This document shows positions 23,762 through 37,719 of a stretch of DNA of 64,000 nt, piece after piece. Position 1 is the stretch's first letter. The number at the start of each line of letters is the position of its first letter. A program made the position numbers and the translations under genes. Under the pieces are notes generated by a model. It searched no databases. It was not told where the DNA came from and worked only from the letters and a program-made list of their open reading frames with translations. Source of the stretch: Lobosporangium transversale (taxonomy: Eukaryota > Mortierellomycota > Mortierellomycetes > Mortierellales > Mortierellaceae). The stretch spans positions 682,001-746,000 of the forward strand of contig NW_019028989.1 in assembly GCF_002105155.1 (NCBI RefSeq). Reading direction: 5' to 3'.

Positions 23762-25239
23762 GCCCTTGCTTTGTGCTTTGTGAGGAATTTAATGAATAAA
23801 AGAAGATTTATAATTTTGAACAGGGGTAATAAATGCATTGACAGATATGACTCGGTGATTATAGGTAACAACTAAAGAAAAAAAGTCTTTTTTTATCAGA
23901 GAATGGCTTCAAATGATGCTCTTTGCTCCAACAGCCCCAGTACTATTGCGTTAAAGCAGAGATATTCGTTGACTCTCAGATTCCGGCATCAATGGCGGAG
24001 ATAGGAGTGATGTAGTTGCATGCGCTTATTGCTTGGAGTTAAAGCTATCTAAGCACCCTTTCTTACTGGACGATGCCTTGTTAATGGTGATATTGCGCAG
24101 CGCCTTGTGGATGGAGGGAGAGCAGAAGCGAGAGTGGTGGTTTTTGGCGGTCGTTTGGTGTGTGTATGTGTGAATTTGATAGTTGATACCAATCGCCAAA
24201 ACATATGCATCTAGAAATACAGAAGCGAGATTGATACCGACGCGTTTGATCCTTTCCTAGGGATTGTTATAACCATGGGATGATTGTGGAGTGGCCACCA
24301 AAATAAAGTTTGTTTGGAGGCACCAATGGAAAACGCTTGTGTTTTGAACAAAAAAAGACGCCGCGATGTAAAATGTGTTTATACATGTACAGAAACCAAA
24401 GAGATGCTTCAGCTGCTTATTCGTGCACACAGTGATTGACGAACAAAAAAGGAAAAAAAAGCCCGCGATGAAAGAAGGCATGTGCAGACAACAAATAAAC
24501 ACAGCAACTGTTTGCTCACATACATTTTTTTCACCGTTGTCTGTATCTCTTCTAAGCTTTCTGTCTGGCCGTCTAACACAAGGAACCCTCAGAAAGAGAA
24601 ATACCTCGCATGATTGGTGCCAGGTCTGAAAACAACAATAATGCAATGCTGTACGTGGAAGATAGGGTCTAGAAACTATACCATTGATCACAACTGCTAC
24701 TCATGCCCTCTTGCCAAGGACTTGAACATGCATACCAACCCCTTCTTCCTTGCTCTCATAACCGCTCACATCCTTTCGATGCATTCTTCCGCCGTTTATG
24801 TCCACTACATCTGAACCACACACAGTTCACCACTCACTCCAACAGAGATATTTGTATCACCTTGGGTATGATATGTTGTTGTGGTTCCCTCTGGTTTCAA
24901 CAGGCCCAACAAACTCTATTAGCAGTGTTTACCAACCCAGATACATCAAGGGAACGCAAGAAGACGAGCAAGTAAATGATGTGACAAATCAAGTCTTGCC
25001 GAGCTTTACAGGGTGCGGTAGAATGAATCAACTCAGATTGCCCTCCTTTCAAGTCGAGACTACGGCGGCGAATATTATCACTGCTATATTACACCTGTCA
25101 ATAAATAAACGATACAATGGACTCCCAAGAGGATGCTAGGGTCATGCGAAAGTCTTCATGAGTTTTTTATTTGCACAAATAAAGAAGCCAGGATAGCTCC
25201 ATGACAATTTAGTTTTCGGTCATTTATTTCGACATCGAA

Positions 25240-25431
25240 ATGAATTTTCAAGACAATGCCCATGGATTGCTGGATTTTAAGCCCATTTATAATGGCAAAT
25301 TTGCCCTTGTTACGGACGAAGGGATAAGGCACCTTTGGGTCAACTACTTTGATAATGACCAGTCAATATGTAAAGTGGATAAGTTGCATTTCCGAATGAA
25401 GGGAAGTTTCGAGGAAGAACAACATAGATAA
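25240..25431 (+). CDS. Short ORF of unknown function (63 aa)
   Basis: ATG-started frame with balanced composition (LLDFKPIYNGKFALVTDEG, then IRHLWVNYFDNDQSICKVDK). There is no recognisable domain, no nearby exon and no clear promoter. It may be a fragment of a decayed gene. Confidence 0.2.
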   Translation: MNFQDNAHGLLDFKPIYNGKFALVTDEGIRHLWVNYFDNDQSICKVDKLHFRMKGSFEEEQHR

Positions 25432-26229
25432 CCTCTGTTTCAAGCGATTTTCGCTTTTACCTCAAAGTTTTTCATTTTTTTTCATTTGAAAAGTATACAA
25501 TTAGCCGCCGTGTAAGAAGGCGTTGATGTGATTATTCTCAAGAGTTTACACTAAAGTGCTTTTGGTCACGCAGTCATTTGAATCTGAAGTTTACTTGATA
25601 CAGGGTTTACGACAGATCAGACATGATGGCAGCAGCATTCAAATCATATTCAGTCTCTCAAGGCTCCCACAGGACTGTATTGGCAACCTTTATGGTGAAG
25701 GTGTTCACAGAGTACAGATATAAACGCAGAGACAAGCGTTAATGAGCTTCTTAATGAGAACACAGCATAGATCAAGCAAACTCCTACATGATACGTGTCT
25801 CACTGCAGACGTTCAATAGTGGCAACGTCTATCGTGACAATACAACAGCGATGCTACTTCCAAGTGGAGGAGAAATTATTCAAGAGCTCACCAAGATTAT
25901 CCCATGAAGCACACTCATATTAATAATCTCAATGGTCTATCCGATATAGTTCTACTCTTTAGCGGGTTGAGTCTGGACACCTTGAAGCGCCTCTCCAATT
26001 GGGAGCAAAGGCCCCTTAGTTCAAAGCAGATCCTACATTGATTGCAGCATGAATTTATGCAAGCCTCATGTGTCCACGCAGAATTCAATAAGTATTTTAT
26101 CATTCCATAACCCCGTAATCCCACGAAAAGTCATCTTTAATGAATACTTTTATCGAGCTATACTAGACATTTTTGAATTTTTATTTTACTTTTTTTTTTA
26201 AAAAAAAAGAAAAGAAAAATCAATCGTCT

Positions 26230-28976
26230 TCATCCTTCAACGGAAGTAGAGTTGGCCTTGTGTTTAGGATCAAAGCGGAATGCCTCAGGAGCTGGCCCTA
26301 AAATCATTTCACTCAGCTTAATCCAGTCCTTGACATCAGGAGAAGCCATCAGTGTCTCAAGGTCATTACGTCCAAAGAAAAGAGGCGGCCGATCATTCAT
26401 CTTTTGCGGAAGGACCTCAAGCAGGCCAACTGGGACATAGCGATGCAAAAAGCCTATGTAGGGTATAGCAATAATAACAGGACGATAACAACAGGTCAAC
26501 TGAATAAATCGATTCAATGACCGCTTCCAAAACTTTTATCAATGGATACATACTTTGCCACTCTAACAAAAAACGACGGGTTTGGTTAACGCCTTGAGTA
26601 TCGGAACCCCAGTGTTCTAGCCCATAATTACAAAATCTCTTCATCATATCGAAGCGCTCGCCAGAAGAAATGTCCCAGTCGCGGTTTGACTTTATCTCCT
26701 CAAAGATCCAGGGCTTCATCAATGCACCACGTGCAATCATGCATCCGTCCACATTGTGCTCCTTCATATGACGATAGTAATCTGAGGGTCCGAGGATATC
26801 TCCATTGCCAAAGAGTGGCATATAATCATCTGCACCTAGAGATCCACGATTGATTTTAGTACATTGGCTAATATAGTCCCAATCAGCTAACTTGGTGTAC
26901 CGTTGTTGTCGTGAGCGGCCATGAAGAGTACCAAGAGCCGCTCCAAAATCATAGAAAAGAGATGTCATAGTTTCGCCAATTGGCTTCTTGTCATGTACAG
27001 CCATCCTAAATTTGACTGTGACAGGAACATCCAGTACTGTCTTCATTCCCTTGATCATTCTCTTGATCTTATTGGGAGAGTTTAGTAGTCCACTTCCAGA
27101 GCCCTAGCAATGCAAAAAGAATAACGTTCATCAACTTTCGAGATCTAACTAGGGCAAATACACAATGTATAGTTATGTTCTAGCCACTGGATTTTTTACA
27201 TTGTTGTAAACAAGGTCGATCGGGCACCCCATGTTCAAATCAACAAAGTCTACATTAGCCACCTGGTTGATCATATCACAGGCTCTAACAACAACATCGA
27301 CCTTGTTACCAGTCAACTGCACGCCAAAAATGTCTTCGCTTTTGTGTCTTCTCAAAAGAGCCAGCTCTCCCTTTTGTCCCTGTACTAGATTTGAAGCCAT
27401 GGCCATCTCGCCACACGTGATGTCAACACCATATTCTTTGCAAATGCGTCGAAAAGGTAGGTTTCCAACCGTAGTGAGAGGTGCCAAGTATGTCTTGCCC
27501 CTAAAATCGATCTATGAATGATAGGACATTTAAGTTAAATATATTAGGTAAAAAACGATACGTCTGCTTGATATATGCTCATGCCGTATTGAGCATCACC
27601 TACCTTCTTCTTCTCGCATGGGCGTAATGGAACATCAGGCGTGTCGGCAAGTGTAGGACCATCTATAGCAGTTGATGTTGTAATACTCTTGATATTTCTG
27701 CCTTCCAAATCTAAATCCTGATCCGATATAATCGTCTCTGTTTCTTTAGTAGCTGTGTTGGACGGGGACAGCGTCTCATTGCTACTAATTTTATCTACTA
27801 TTTGCTCTTCAGACTTATTTGGCGCATTTTGTGCAATCTCCTCTGCCATTTTCTTGACATATGCCTCTGATCGTGAAAAATCGAACTAAATATAAAATAT
27901 TATAATAACAATTAATAATTGCGAACATCTCTTGAAGAGTATGTCAATATCAGTTCAGCCATTTGTAGCGGATGGCATTTTACATACGTTGAAAGATCGG
28001 AGCTTAAGAGTAAGATCATGAGTGAAGACATTGAGAGACTGGGGTTCATATTTAGCGATTTTTTCTTTATCCTTAATAAGTTTCCCGTCTGCGTCTAGAT
28101 GAGCGCTCAAATATCTGCATTTATATCCGTAGTGACAGCTAATCCACAATGTAAGGACGAAGCCTTGTGTTAAAAAAGGGAAAAGGATTAACTTGATAAA
28201 ACATATTATGCGCTAAATGGGACATTAAAATGACCTATTATAGCAAATCAATAAGACGTACTCTCCAGTCAGTTCATAGTTAGGGCAACGGTCACCTAGA
28301 TCCTTCCCTTTTGCTTCCAGATACTTTTGAACATTATGATTAAACTTGCAGCTATAGTGTAAAATCATCCACGGAGCAGAGTACCAGTTAGAAAATATAC
28401 ACCTGGTATCATTTCATTTGCAACACTAATGTATGGGCAATACCTATCGCCTTTATCGCATTCCTCGCCTCTTGCAACTTTAAAGCAGATCTGAACCTCA
28501 TCTTCGATGCGACGTGTAACAACTCGATCCTGAGTTTGCCCTCCACGCTTCTTCTTATTATTCTTGACATGCTTCTAAAATATTCGATGAAGAGAAAATA
28601 TAGTGTTAACACATTGATCAATGAAAGAAGCCATACCTTTCGGTGGCCTTTTAGGCAAAATAAAATGAAATGAAAATAAATAATAATAATAGATAACAAT
28701 AATTACATCTTTACGGCTTCGCTTGTTATTATCATTCTTAGTATCCTCGTCTTCTTTTAAGCTATTATTGTCACCCTCTCCAGTTCGTCCCTCATCGCCT
28801 TCTTTCTCGACCGTTTCACTTAAGGAAGCTATGGTTTCCTCCTGCTGAACTGCCGCTGCTTTGGGGCGAATATACTGGGGTTTTATGGGTGAAATTCCCT
28901 TTTGATAGGTTGTACTTGAGGAAGATTCATCTTCATTCAACATGGTTGCTGTCGGTGCAGGGTTTTCAGAAGACAT
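26230..28976 (-). CDS. DUS3: tRNA-dihydrouridine(47) synthase DUS3
   Basis: FMN enzyme that reduces U47 in the variable loop of tRNAs using NAD(P)H. Eight exons: 28707-28976, 28444-28574, 28262-28351, 27988-28138, 27604-27885, 27200-27511, 26554-27103 and 26230-26453, about 669 residues. After an acidic N-terminus come two CCCH zinc fingers typical of DUS3 ([20 protein letters not shown] and [18 protein letters not shown]). The TIM barrel begins [20 protein letters not shown]. The catalytic Cys lies in [11 protein letters not shown] (near residue 403), with VKFRM and [16 protein letters not shown] following. The C-terminal helical domain is [12 protein letters not shown]. All intron phases agree. 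The exon 3/4 junction uses a GATTAG acceptor at 28139, which restores the second zinc finger. Confidence 0.93.
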
Positions 28977-29242
28977 GTCTGTTGCCTGTCTGTCGTGAAG
29001 AATTATAATGGTACATCAGACAGTTGAAAAGCCCGACGTTATCCTCAAATAAGCAGTCATTTCTGTTGATCCGCGAAAAAAAAAAAAAAAAAAAAAAAAA
29101 AGCAGCACATGCGATGCTAGTCTACCTTCTTTTATTTCACAGCATATTAAGCTTTTTTTTTTTCTGCGAGCTTTTGCTAATGAAGCTTCCTCCCTGAGTT
29201 AATCAGAGAAATGGTTGGTGACGTGAAAGAACAGAGCCAAAG
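28977..29242. other. Divergent promoter region DUS3 / NLR-like gene
   Basis: 266 bases shared by two genes facing away from each other, with an A-run of about 26 (29077-29101) and a T-run. No clear TATA box was seen. Confidence 0.4.
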
Positions 29243-32200
29243 ATGCATCAAACGGGCTCTACTCTCTTTTCCGAGATGAACTTGGCTAGAGCTTTGTTAG
29301 CTTTTTTTTACATCTATTTTTCTCTGTTGCATCGCATTCAATATACCTCTCAGAAAGCTTTTATTGAACGAGCCATTGACATACTTTATAGCGGTATGTA
29401 ACCCCTACAAACGCATTTATCCCATCTAAAGGAAGACTGCTTTCTAATAATGCCATTCAAAATACTAATTCTTTGAAAATTGATAGTCTTGACCTATACA
29501 AGAAAAAAGGAAGGCAGTATCCAATGTTTGGTTCTACGTTGACTTCATCACGAGGCGTCCTCTTGCCATCAAAGGCTCTTAAGCTCTTCAATCTTTACAT
29601 GGAGGATACTCGGAGAATAGACAATGACCATGCCATCCTCATGGAGCTGTGTCTCGATGCAGACTTTGCGCTGTCTCGAATTGGGCGATCGGAGAGAAAG
29701 AATCTGGCCTCTTCAGGTTCCATTGAAGACAAGATGCTTTATCAAAGTATCGGCTCGGCCCATTATGAAGTTGCTCGCTTATTCGAACGTTTGGGTCGCT
29801 CAAATGATGCCAAGAAGAGCGACATAAAAGCAGAGAAATGGGGATATGTCCCAGGAAGCAGCAATATATGTCAACAACCATCACGATTCGGTAGCTTTAC
29901 TAACAATAACAACAACAACAATAATATCAATGCTAAGCAGGAGAGCGGCGGCAACAGCATCAGCAAATTGAAGGAGATGAATAAAGCAACAAAATTTGAA
30001 ACGACACACAGCATCGCAGTTATTCCCTCAGATATTTTTGACCGCGACGTAACTCAAGCGACCTTCAAGTGTAACCTGCCAGATCCAGATACTCCATTAA
30101 ATAATACCCAGCAGCTAGCCTACTGTCTCACTTTGCTTTCGACTGCACAACAACCACTAAAGGATCTTACAGCTCAGGAGCAAGAGTGGTCTTCGGCCAC
30201 ATCGAAAGATCAAGATGAGAACGCTAGACTTTATAACTTGGCTTCAGATGTAATTGCAGTGTTCATCGAGGATGATATCAAGACTGAGGCTGCTGTTGCT
30301 GAGGTCGTGATGCTGGCTCCAGTTCTCAAGCATGAACAATATAGGAAAGTGCTCATGACCTTGGTCAATGGAATCAGCCAGAATATCATGCTGGCGACTT
30401 ACTTGCTTGAAGGGTTGGCTCAGCTGATTCAGCATGCTTCTCCTGGATACCTCGACTCTGATGATCTGGTCAATATCCTCAACACTCTCAATTCTCGCTT
30501 ACAGGGAACGCACATGGAGTCCAGCAGCCATATCTATCGGCTTTGTGTTACAGTCTCACATGTGCTTGATGCCATGATAAACAATCAGGTTAAGGGTCTA
30601 AAACGGGAACAGCTCCATGAGCCATTAGCAGCCTACTTGAAAGAACTAAAAGGCAGCTCAGATCCTCATCTGGTATACCATGCAGCCTATGCTTTCCAAG
30701 CTCTGCTATATATCCCAAATGATGAGTCATCAATGCAGGCCATGCTTCGACGTACATCAGCAGTGGCTCGAGGAGTATTTGGACTAGTGAGTGCAGTCAA
30801 AGAATTAAATCTAAATGACTTTATGGATGAACTAGCCAATATTCAGAATGAGCTTCATTATGTAACAGACATTGTTGATAAGAGTCTGGATGTGTACAAA
30901 GGCGCGGTTTCACTATACGAGAGTGGAGCGGCATTCAAACAGGATATGGAAGAAGGGCTCAGCTTTAACCGCAAGACTGCATGGTATCCAGCGCTCCGCG
31001 GAGCTGATGCACTCCTCCAGACTGGCGAGTTCACCAAGTTCAAGACTCTTGTGTGTGAAACATCCTGTCGAAATGATACAGCATTCCAATGGGGACTATG
31101 CCAGCGGTTAGGACAGATTGCAGCCAATCCACAATGGGACCTGAAGGTTCGACAAGATGCCATCGCATTCCTTGGAGAGATGTACAAGAATGACAAGGAT
31201 TGGGGCCAACATGTGAAGATCAAACAATGGATTGTAACTATACTGAAGGGATTGACCTCGTTACCAATCGATGGTCTACAAGGTATGTAGATATGATATG
31301 GTGTCTCCGTCATCATTGAGTCGGTTATGAGAAGCGAAGATACTGATGCTGATGGTATATTATCTATATACATTTCATTGTAGTTGTAGAGTCACTCCTG
31401 CATGATCTTGCTACGGATGGAGATACCAACAAGCAACAGCTCTTCAGCAATTGCTCTCAAGAGGCAATAAGACAATACCCTTTTATTGTCGCTCTGCCTC
31501 CGCCTGCATCTCCATCATTGATTAATCGTGCACAGAATAGGCCCGATGTGGAAAAGAGTCTGCGTCTACTCATGCGACAGCGGATGGCGAACAGAGATGA
31601 TAAATACTTTTACATTCAACAATATGCCAAAGCCAGTCCACAAGCGAATGACGACGACTCGTTCTTGCTGATGGACAAGGTGAATGAGTTCCTGGACAGC
31701 GATCAGAAAGTTCTACTTATCCAAGGTGATTCAGGGGCAGGCAAGTCGACATTCAACCACGCTCTAGAGCACACTCTGTGGGAAGCATATCAAAAGAACC
31801 ATGATCGAATCCCACTATTCATCAATCTACCAGCCATCGATGACCCATCCAAGGATGTGGTCACAAAACAGCTGCGAATGTATGATTTCACCAAGGAGGA
31901 GATCAAGGAACTGAAGATGACCCGGTCATTCATCTTGATTTGTGATGGGTATGATGAGGCTATGCAGACTAATAATCTGTATTTCACCAACCACCTCAAT
32001 CAGCCTGGTGGGTGGAAGTGTCAGATGGTGATCAGTTGTCGTAGTGAATATCTTGGAAATGATTATCGAAGCCGCTTCCAGCCTATGAACCGCAATTACC
32101 AAGTAAACGCAGAGTTGTTCCAAGAGGCTGTGATTGTACCATTCTCTGAGGCTCAGATCGATGACTATATCAAGCAATATGTCGCAACAATGGACATACT

Positions 32201-35200
32201 GTGGGGTGCAGAAGACTATCTGCGTGCACTTAAGATGGTCCCTAGTCTACGAGAACTTGTGAAGAATCCATTCATACTATTGATGACGCTAGAAGTATTG
32301 CCACGAATGGTAGATCCGGATCAAGATATCTCCAAAACGCAAATCAAGCGCGTCACGCTGTATGACCAATTCGTTGAGCTGTGGTTTGAGCGAGGCAAGA
32401 AGCGATTAGGCGAGATATCGATGCCAGAGGATAGGAAAATGTTCAGAATACTATGCGATGAAGGGTTCGCACAAAATGGGATCTTGTACTTGAAAGAGCT
32501 TGCTGTGGCAGTCTACAAGAATCAAGATGGCAATCCAGTGGTGGATTACTCCCCATCCAAGGATAGGAGTACATGGAAAGAGGAGTACTTTAGCAGAGAT
32601 AGCAGGAATAATCTCCTGCGAGAAGCATCACCTATGAGCCGCACAGGTGGCCAGTACCGGTTTGTGCATCGGTCTATTCTGGAATACTGTGTGGTACGAG
32701 CGATGTTTGAACCACAGAAAGTGACAAAAATGAACGCTATTGATACAGAAGCAACAGCGATACCGAATTCCCGCCGAAGGAGCATCAGCTCTGTATTCAG
32801 TTTTGAGGCGGAAGAGAGCCAAGCAGTTGAGCAGGCAGCAGATCCAGCCGAAGCGAATGAGACCTCGCCTTTGGTGTGGAGAAGCTTTGTGAATGAGCCA
32901 TCGATTCTTGAGTTCCTGAAAGACCGAGTTGGAATGGAAGCAAAGTTCAAACGGCAGCTATATGAGTATGTTGAACTGTCGAAGAGCGACAAGCAATGGC
33001 GGACAGCAGCAGCAAACGCAATGACGATCTTAGTCCGAGCAGGAGAGTCGTTTATTGAAGCAGACTTGCGAGGCATCCAGATCCCAGGAGCCGACCTTAG
33101 CCATGGAATATTCGATGGAGTTCAACTACAAGGAGCAGATTTGAGGAATGTCAACCTTCGTAGCTGTTGGCTTCATAACGCAGACTTGAATGGAGCAAAG
33201 ATGGCAGGTGTACAGTTTGGAGAATGGCCACTTCTTCATGCAGGAGGGAAGATACTCCAGGTATCATATTCGCCTGATGGTCAGACATTAGCTGCAGCTG
33301 TGTACGATTATGATACCGATGAGTATTATGTCAGGATCTATAATACGTTGACATGGGAGAGGTGTATGAATTTGGGGACGGAAGAATACGGCCAGAACTT
33401 TATCTACTCCCCAGACAGTCGACACATTGCCATATGGCATAAGGAGAAGAGTGCGGTTCTTGTGTTCGATGCAACATTAGGCACAGTAGTTCATAGGTTC
33501 GAGGGTCATACAGATGTTATCTGCTCAGTAGCATACTCTCCAAATGGTGATTATCTCGCCTCAGCTAGCAAGGATGGATCAGTGCATGTGTGGGATGCCA
33601 GGTCTGGAATGACCCAATACATAATAGAGGCTCATGCTAGTAAGGTAGCAAGCCTGGTGTATTCACCTGATGGAAAGCAGATTGCAACTGGAGGTGAAGA
33701 CAAGGCGGTACGGTTATGGGATGCTGCATCAGGGAAGCTGATGCTAATGCTTCAAGTCTATAGTTCGCAAGTTTTGCAAATCGTATATTCACCTAATGGT
33801 CAGGAAATCATCACTCGCTATGAGGCCCGTAAATCATTGGATGTATGGGATGCTAGATCTGGTCAGAAGAAATGGGCCCTAGAGCATAAGGGCGATGTTG
33901 ACGGCGTTCAATATCCTCCTGATGGAAAATACGTCGCTTCATTCTCCAAGAATACAGCATTTCAGTGGGATATGCAAACAAGGGAAATCATTCATACTCT
34001 TACTGGTACTTCCAGTACCATTAATGGCTTGAAATATTCGCCAAATGGAGAACAGATTGCCACTTACGGCAAAACAGTGCGACTTTGGGATGCTCGATCA
34101 GGACAGCTGGTCAACACATTTTGTGCCCATTTTATTAATGTAAGGGGTATGGCATACCCACCAAACGGCTCTCAGGCTGCATCATTCGGTGAAGATGGGA
34201 CGATACGGCTGTGGGACACACAATCACAGCAATCCAACCACGATCAATATGGCCATACAGATATCATTAGACAAGTGAGGTTCTCACCGAATGGTCAGCA
34301 TATGGCCTCATTCAGCAGGGACGGTACAGTGCGTATGTGGAATGTTCGAACAGGACAGTGTATCCATGTCTTACAAAGCCGAGCAAAGGACATTAAGTAT
34401 TCGCCTAGCGGCCAGCTGCTCGTATCTATCGATCCCTTAGTTGATCCCATTTACTATTGGGACACTGAATCAAGCCAGATTATTCAAGTCTTACGCTCGC
34501 AACACCAAAGCGGAGGCATCAATGCCTTTGATATTTCACTCATTGGCCAACAAATTGCTTGTGGCCATGGAAAGGGGAACGTGACTGTATGGGACGCGCG
34601 AACAGGACAGCTCATACATACTCTGCAAGGGGGTAGATATCTTGTGCGTTCTGTGCTATTCTCGCCTAATGGTCATCAGATTGCTTCTTATGATAACAAC
34701 AGTAGGATCAGAGTCTGGATGGTGCACTCAGGAGAGCTCCGGTATGAATTAGAAGCCATGGGACTGGATAAGCCTTATTTGGTTTACTCGCCTGACAGTC
34801 AGAAGATAGCATTTGTTCAAGACTACAAAAAGCTACAAGTACGGAATGCGGAAACAGGCGAGCTCTGCCACGAAACAATCTTCGATGGTATTCCACCACA
34901 GATAGCATTTTCGCCATCCGGTCGACTGGTAGTTGTTGGAAGTGCAAAAGGGCCAATTAATATGATGGATACTGAGACAGGGACTGTGCTACATACGCTC
35001 GAAGGGCATACCAACTGCACAGTCAGCATATCTTATTCTTGCGATGGCCAGTACATTGCCTCAAGCAGTGAAGACGCGACTGTACGACTGTGGGATACAG
35101 AGTCAAGCCGGTGCTTGGCTACTATCCCAATCGCAGCTGGATATGTTCATACCCTTGGATGGAGTATTTCCGAGGAGGATTACTTTCTGGCGACAGGACA

Positions 35201-35675
35201 TGGTGATGGCTGTATTCGGATGTGGCAAATTGTCAAGAGTAAGGATGGCCAATGTCATACCCGCTTGAAGTGGAGCACAAAGCAAACAGTTCTATGCGCT
35301 ACAGGAGCAAGCATTCGAGATGTAGCGGGCTTGAGTCAAGCTAATAGAAAGCTTTTGGAACAACTTGAGGCTGTTGGTGATCCAACACAGTGTCCGACTT
35401 CCCAAGCATCAAATCATGAGACAAAAGCAGTGCCATCTACGCCATCTGAGCTGGGAAGCGACGTTTTGAGTACGATATCAAAGAGGAGCAATTCTAGAGC
35501 AGGGCTATTAATCGCTAAAAGTGAAGGAATCAAAGAATATCAATTTATTTGCAGCAAATGTAATGAATGCAACGAGTGCGATGTTGCGCATTTTATCTTA
35601 TGTGGCTCATACGACAGTATCGATAGCACTGATCTGCACAAGGTGAAGAGCGCACATATCGATCTAATAGAGTGA
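29243..35675 (+). CDS. Giant NLR-like STAND protein: helical N-terminus, NACHT, pentapeptide, WD40
   Basis: Three exons: 29243-29393, 29432-31282 and 31384-35675, about 2097 residues. The first intron is only 38 nt, so the 5' end is less certain; 29276 is a second in-frame ATG. Residues 1-700 form an alpha-helical, ARM-like region with an Asn-rich linker. The NACHT NTPase has a P-loop GDSGAGKSTF (near 780) and Walker B ILICDGYDEA (near 850). Pentapeptide repeats (ADLRGIQIPGADLSHG, GADLRNVNLRSC, ADLNGAKM) span about 1226-1283. About 14 WD40 repeats follow (for example SVAYSPNGDYLASASKDGSV) to about 1956. The tail has a Cys cluster (CSKCNECNECD). Such proteins are signal-sensing switches in fungal self/non-self recognition and immunity; the ligand is unknown. 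Uniform reading frame and no stops suggest an active gene. Confidence 0.85.
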
Positions 35676-36456
35676 AAATACCCTACTCTTCCATTGCTCT
35701 TTCTTTATTTCACTTGAAATAAAAGCCGCATAATCTACTTGCCGAGTTGAAACTCCTTGGCGTCTTGTCTTTTCTAACGACATGAGTGATATAAATAGCC
35801 TGTGACAAGTTCTGTTATTTCTAGCATAGATGCAGTAATTGAAAGGTAATCTAAGACGAGGGTAGACTAAGCATTCGTTTGGGTTCGTAGGTGGGTGATT
35901 GGTTATTGATCATGAATTGTGAAGGGATGGTGTCTCCCACCTAGTCATACATTGGGGAGGAAGCGAATGTTCTCGCTGACTATCACATGTATCATCAAGA
36001 GTGGTCTTCTCTTTTCAAGTTTCATTTACTGGATTTTTAATTTTTTTATTCTGGTACTGTGATTTGAACATCCATTGAAACCAACGCATTTAGTATCGTC
36101 CCTTGCAGTTCATTTTTTACACCCCAGAACATCTCGGTGAAACCCAGTTCGCGGTGGACTTTAGGAGCCATATCAGCTGTACTCTAAAATACATGAAGCG
36201 CAACATCCATTTCTACCATGGGAATGGCCGTCTGCCCCGAAGCTCGTACGGAACATTAAAACATCAAGTTGTTACGGAGAAGTGAATCAAGGACTTTGTT
36301 CCACCTGATCCTCACTGTGATGCGCACTTTAAGATGAGCCATGAAATGAATGGTGATTGAAATGTGCTTTGACACTTTATAAACAATGTGACTGTTACCG
36401 AAATAAGTTCTTTATCTGTTGCAAGCGCACTCATTCAACTTCCAAAAGGACCCGTC
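35676..36456. other. Intergenic region
   Basis: 3' end of the NLR-like gene (AATAAA near 35718) and 5' region of NDUFAF3. A 60-codon frame at 36103-36285 has no support. Confidence 0.4.
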
Positions 36457-37444
36457 ATGCTTGCATCAGTTCTAAGAAGAGCAACAGTGAGACACTTATC
36501 AGGAACGGCAGCAGCGCTCCCAAATGTATCTTCACGAATGCGTGTGGCTACTACGAGGCTGTCTGTCGCTTTGGTCCATTCACGAAATATCACGTCAAAT
36601 AGTACTAGTTCTCAGCAACAGCAACAGCAACAACCACAGTCTGCAGCGGCACGCCAGTTTATTGAAGGTCTTCGTCAAAAGAATATCCCATCTCCAGGAT
36701 CAAATGAAGACGCAGCTGGCGCTATATCAGGTTTCATGAATATGTTCAATGATAAGGAGTCTAAGACTGTTACGATCACTGCCTGTACAAAGCATGGTTT
36801 CGTCACCACAGAAGCCATTACTCTACAAGGGCCTGTACTTTGTATTGGCGGACAAGTTTTCCTATGGGATATCTTCAAAGAATCCGGAGCAATAGCACAG
36901 TCACTGGAAAAGAGCTCCGATTCTGCACAAAAATTAAATTCCTCCCAGCGATCCATCTTTGAAACCATAGATGAAAAAACTGCACAGGAGATCTTTAAAA
37001 TATTTGAGTTAATGAATCCTCGGCCAGGTAATACAGACTGATATACCCCTAGAAAGGCAATATACGTAAGATTAGTATATGGTGGAAGAAGACGACTAAT
37101 TCTTTTTATTCTTCACTTCTTATAGAGATCTTAGTCATTGGGACTGGAAAGGCTTTCGCGCCATTAAGCCCAGCTATTCGGTCTGTGATCCGTAATTTAG
37201 GAATACAAGTTGATATGATGAGCACAGTAAGTCTGAGGCTAAGGGCCATTGGGTATATGCCTAAAGGTAAACATGATTAAAAGTTAATACAGTGCTCTGA
37301 CCATCTGCTTACTCCCTTCCTATTTGGTTTTAGGCCAATGCGGCGGCGACTTACAATATGCTGGCAGAAGAGGGTCGTGACGTTGCTGCTGCTCTCTTAC
37401 CATTGGAACCTTCAACAGTTCAAATTGTCCATGGTAGTCAATAA
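36457..37444 (+). CDS. NDUFAF3: NDUFAF3-like complex I assembly factor (Mth938 domain)
   Basis: Exons 36457-37027, 37126-37226 and 37334-37444 give 260 residues. The first 50 residues are basic, Ser/Ala-rich and lack acidic residues (MLASVLRRATVRHLSGTA), a typical mitochondrial presequence, followed by a Gln-rich linker. The Mth938/DUF498 fold is seen in GFVTTEAITLQGPVLCIGGQ, EILVIGTGKAFAPLSP and the closing block ANAAATYNMLAEEGRDVAAA. Members help early assembly of respiratory complex I in the matrix. The start was chosen because it gives the presequence. Confidence 0.88.
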
Positions 37445-37461
37445 TCTATTTATTTATTATT

Positions 37462-37602
<141 letters not shown>

Positions 37603-37719
37603 TATACTCGTTCCGCTATTTGGATCTTTGTATCATGACCATTCTATCTTTTATACAGTTAAGGCGTGTCTATGTCTACAAGTACATGCATGTGTTTAAT
37701 ATTTCTGAATTATCTTCTC

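Larger units (their letters stand above)
23464..26229. other. Gene-poor accessory region
   Basis: About 2.7 kb without a gene I can support. It contains a diverged direct repeat (23508-23572 and 23696-23761), T-runs, a 63-codon ORF at 25240-25431 that I do not recognise, and AATAAA-like signals. The composition suggests decayed mobile DNA. Confidence 0.4.

Noticed and set aside
24257-24691. 144-codon minus-strand ORF
   Set aside because: Cys/Phe-rich composition, no motif and overlapping frames on the other strand.
28626-28660. Extra mini-exon in DUS3 between exons 1 and 2
   Set aside because: Including it breaks the reading frame; direct joining of 28707 to 28574 keeps phase and gives the expected basic linker.
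32546-33076. 176-codon minus-strand ORF
   Set aside because: Antisense to the open NLR-like gene, with no motif.
36103-36285. 60-codon ORF upstream of NDUFAF3
   Set aside because: No motif, not joinable by splice sites, likely chance.
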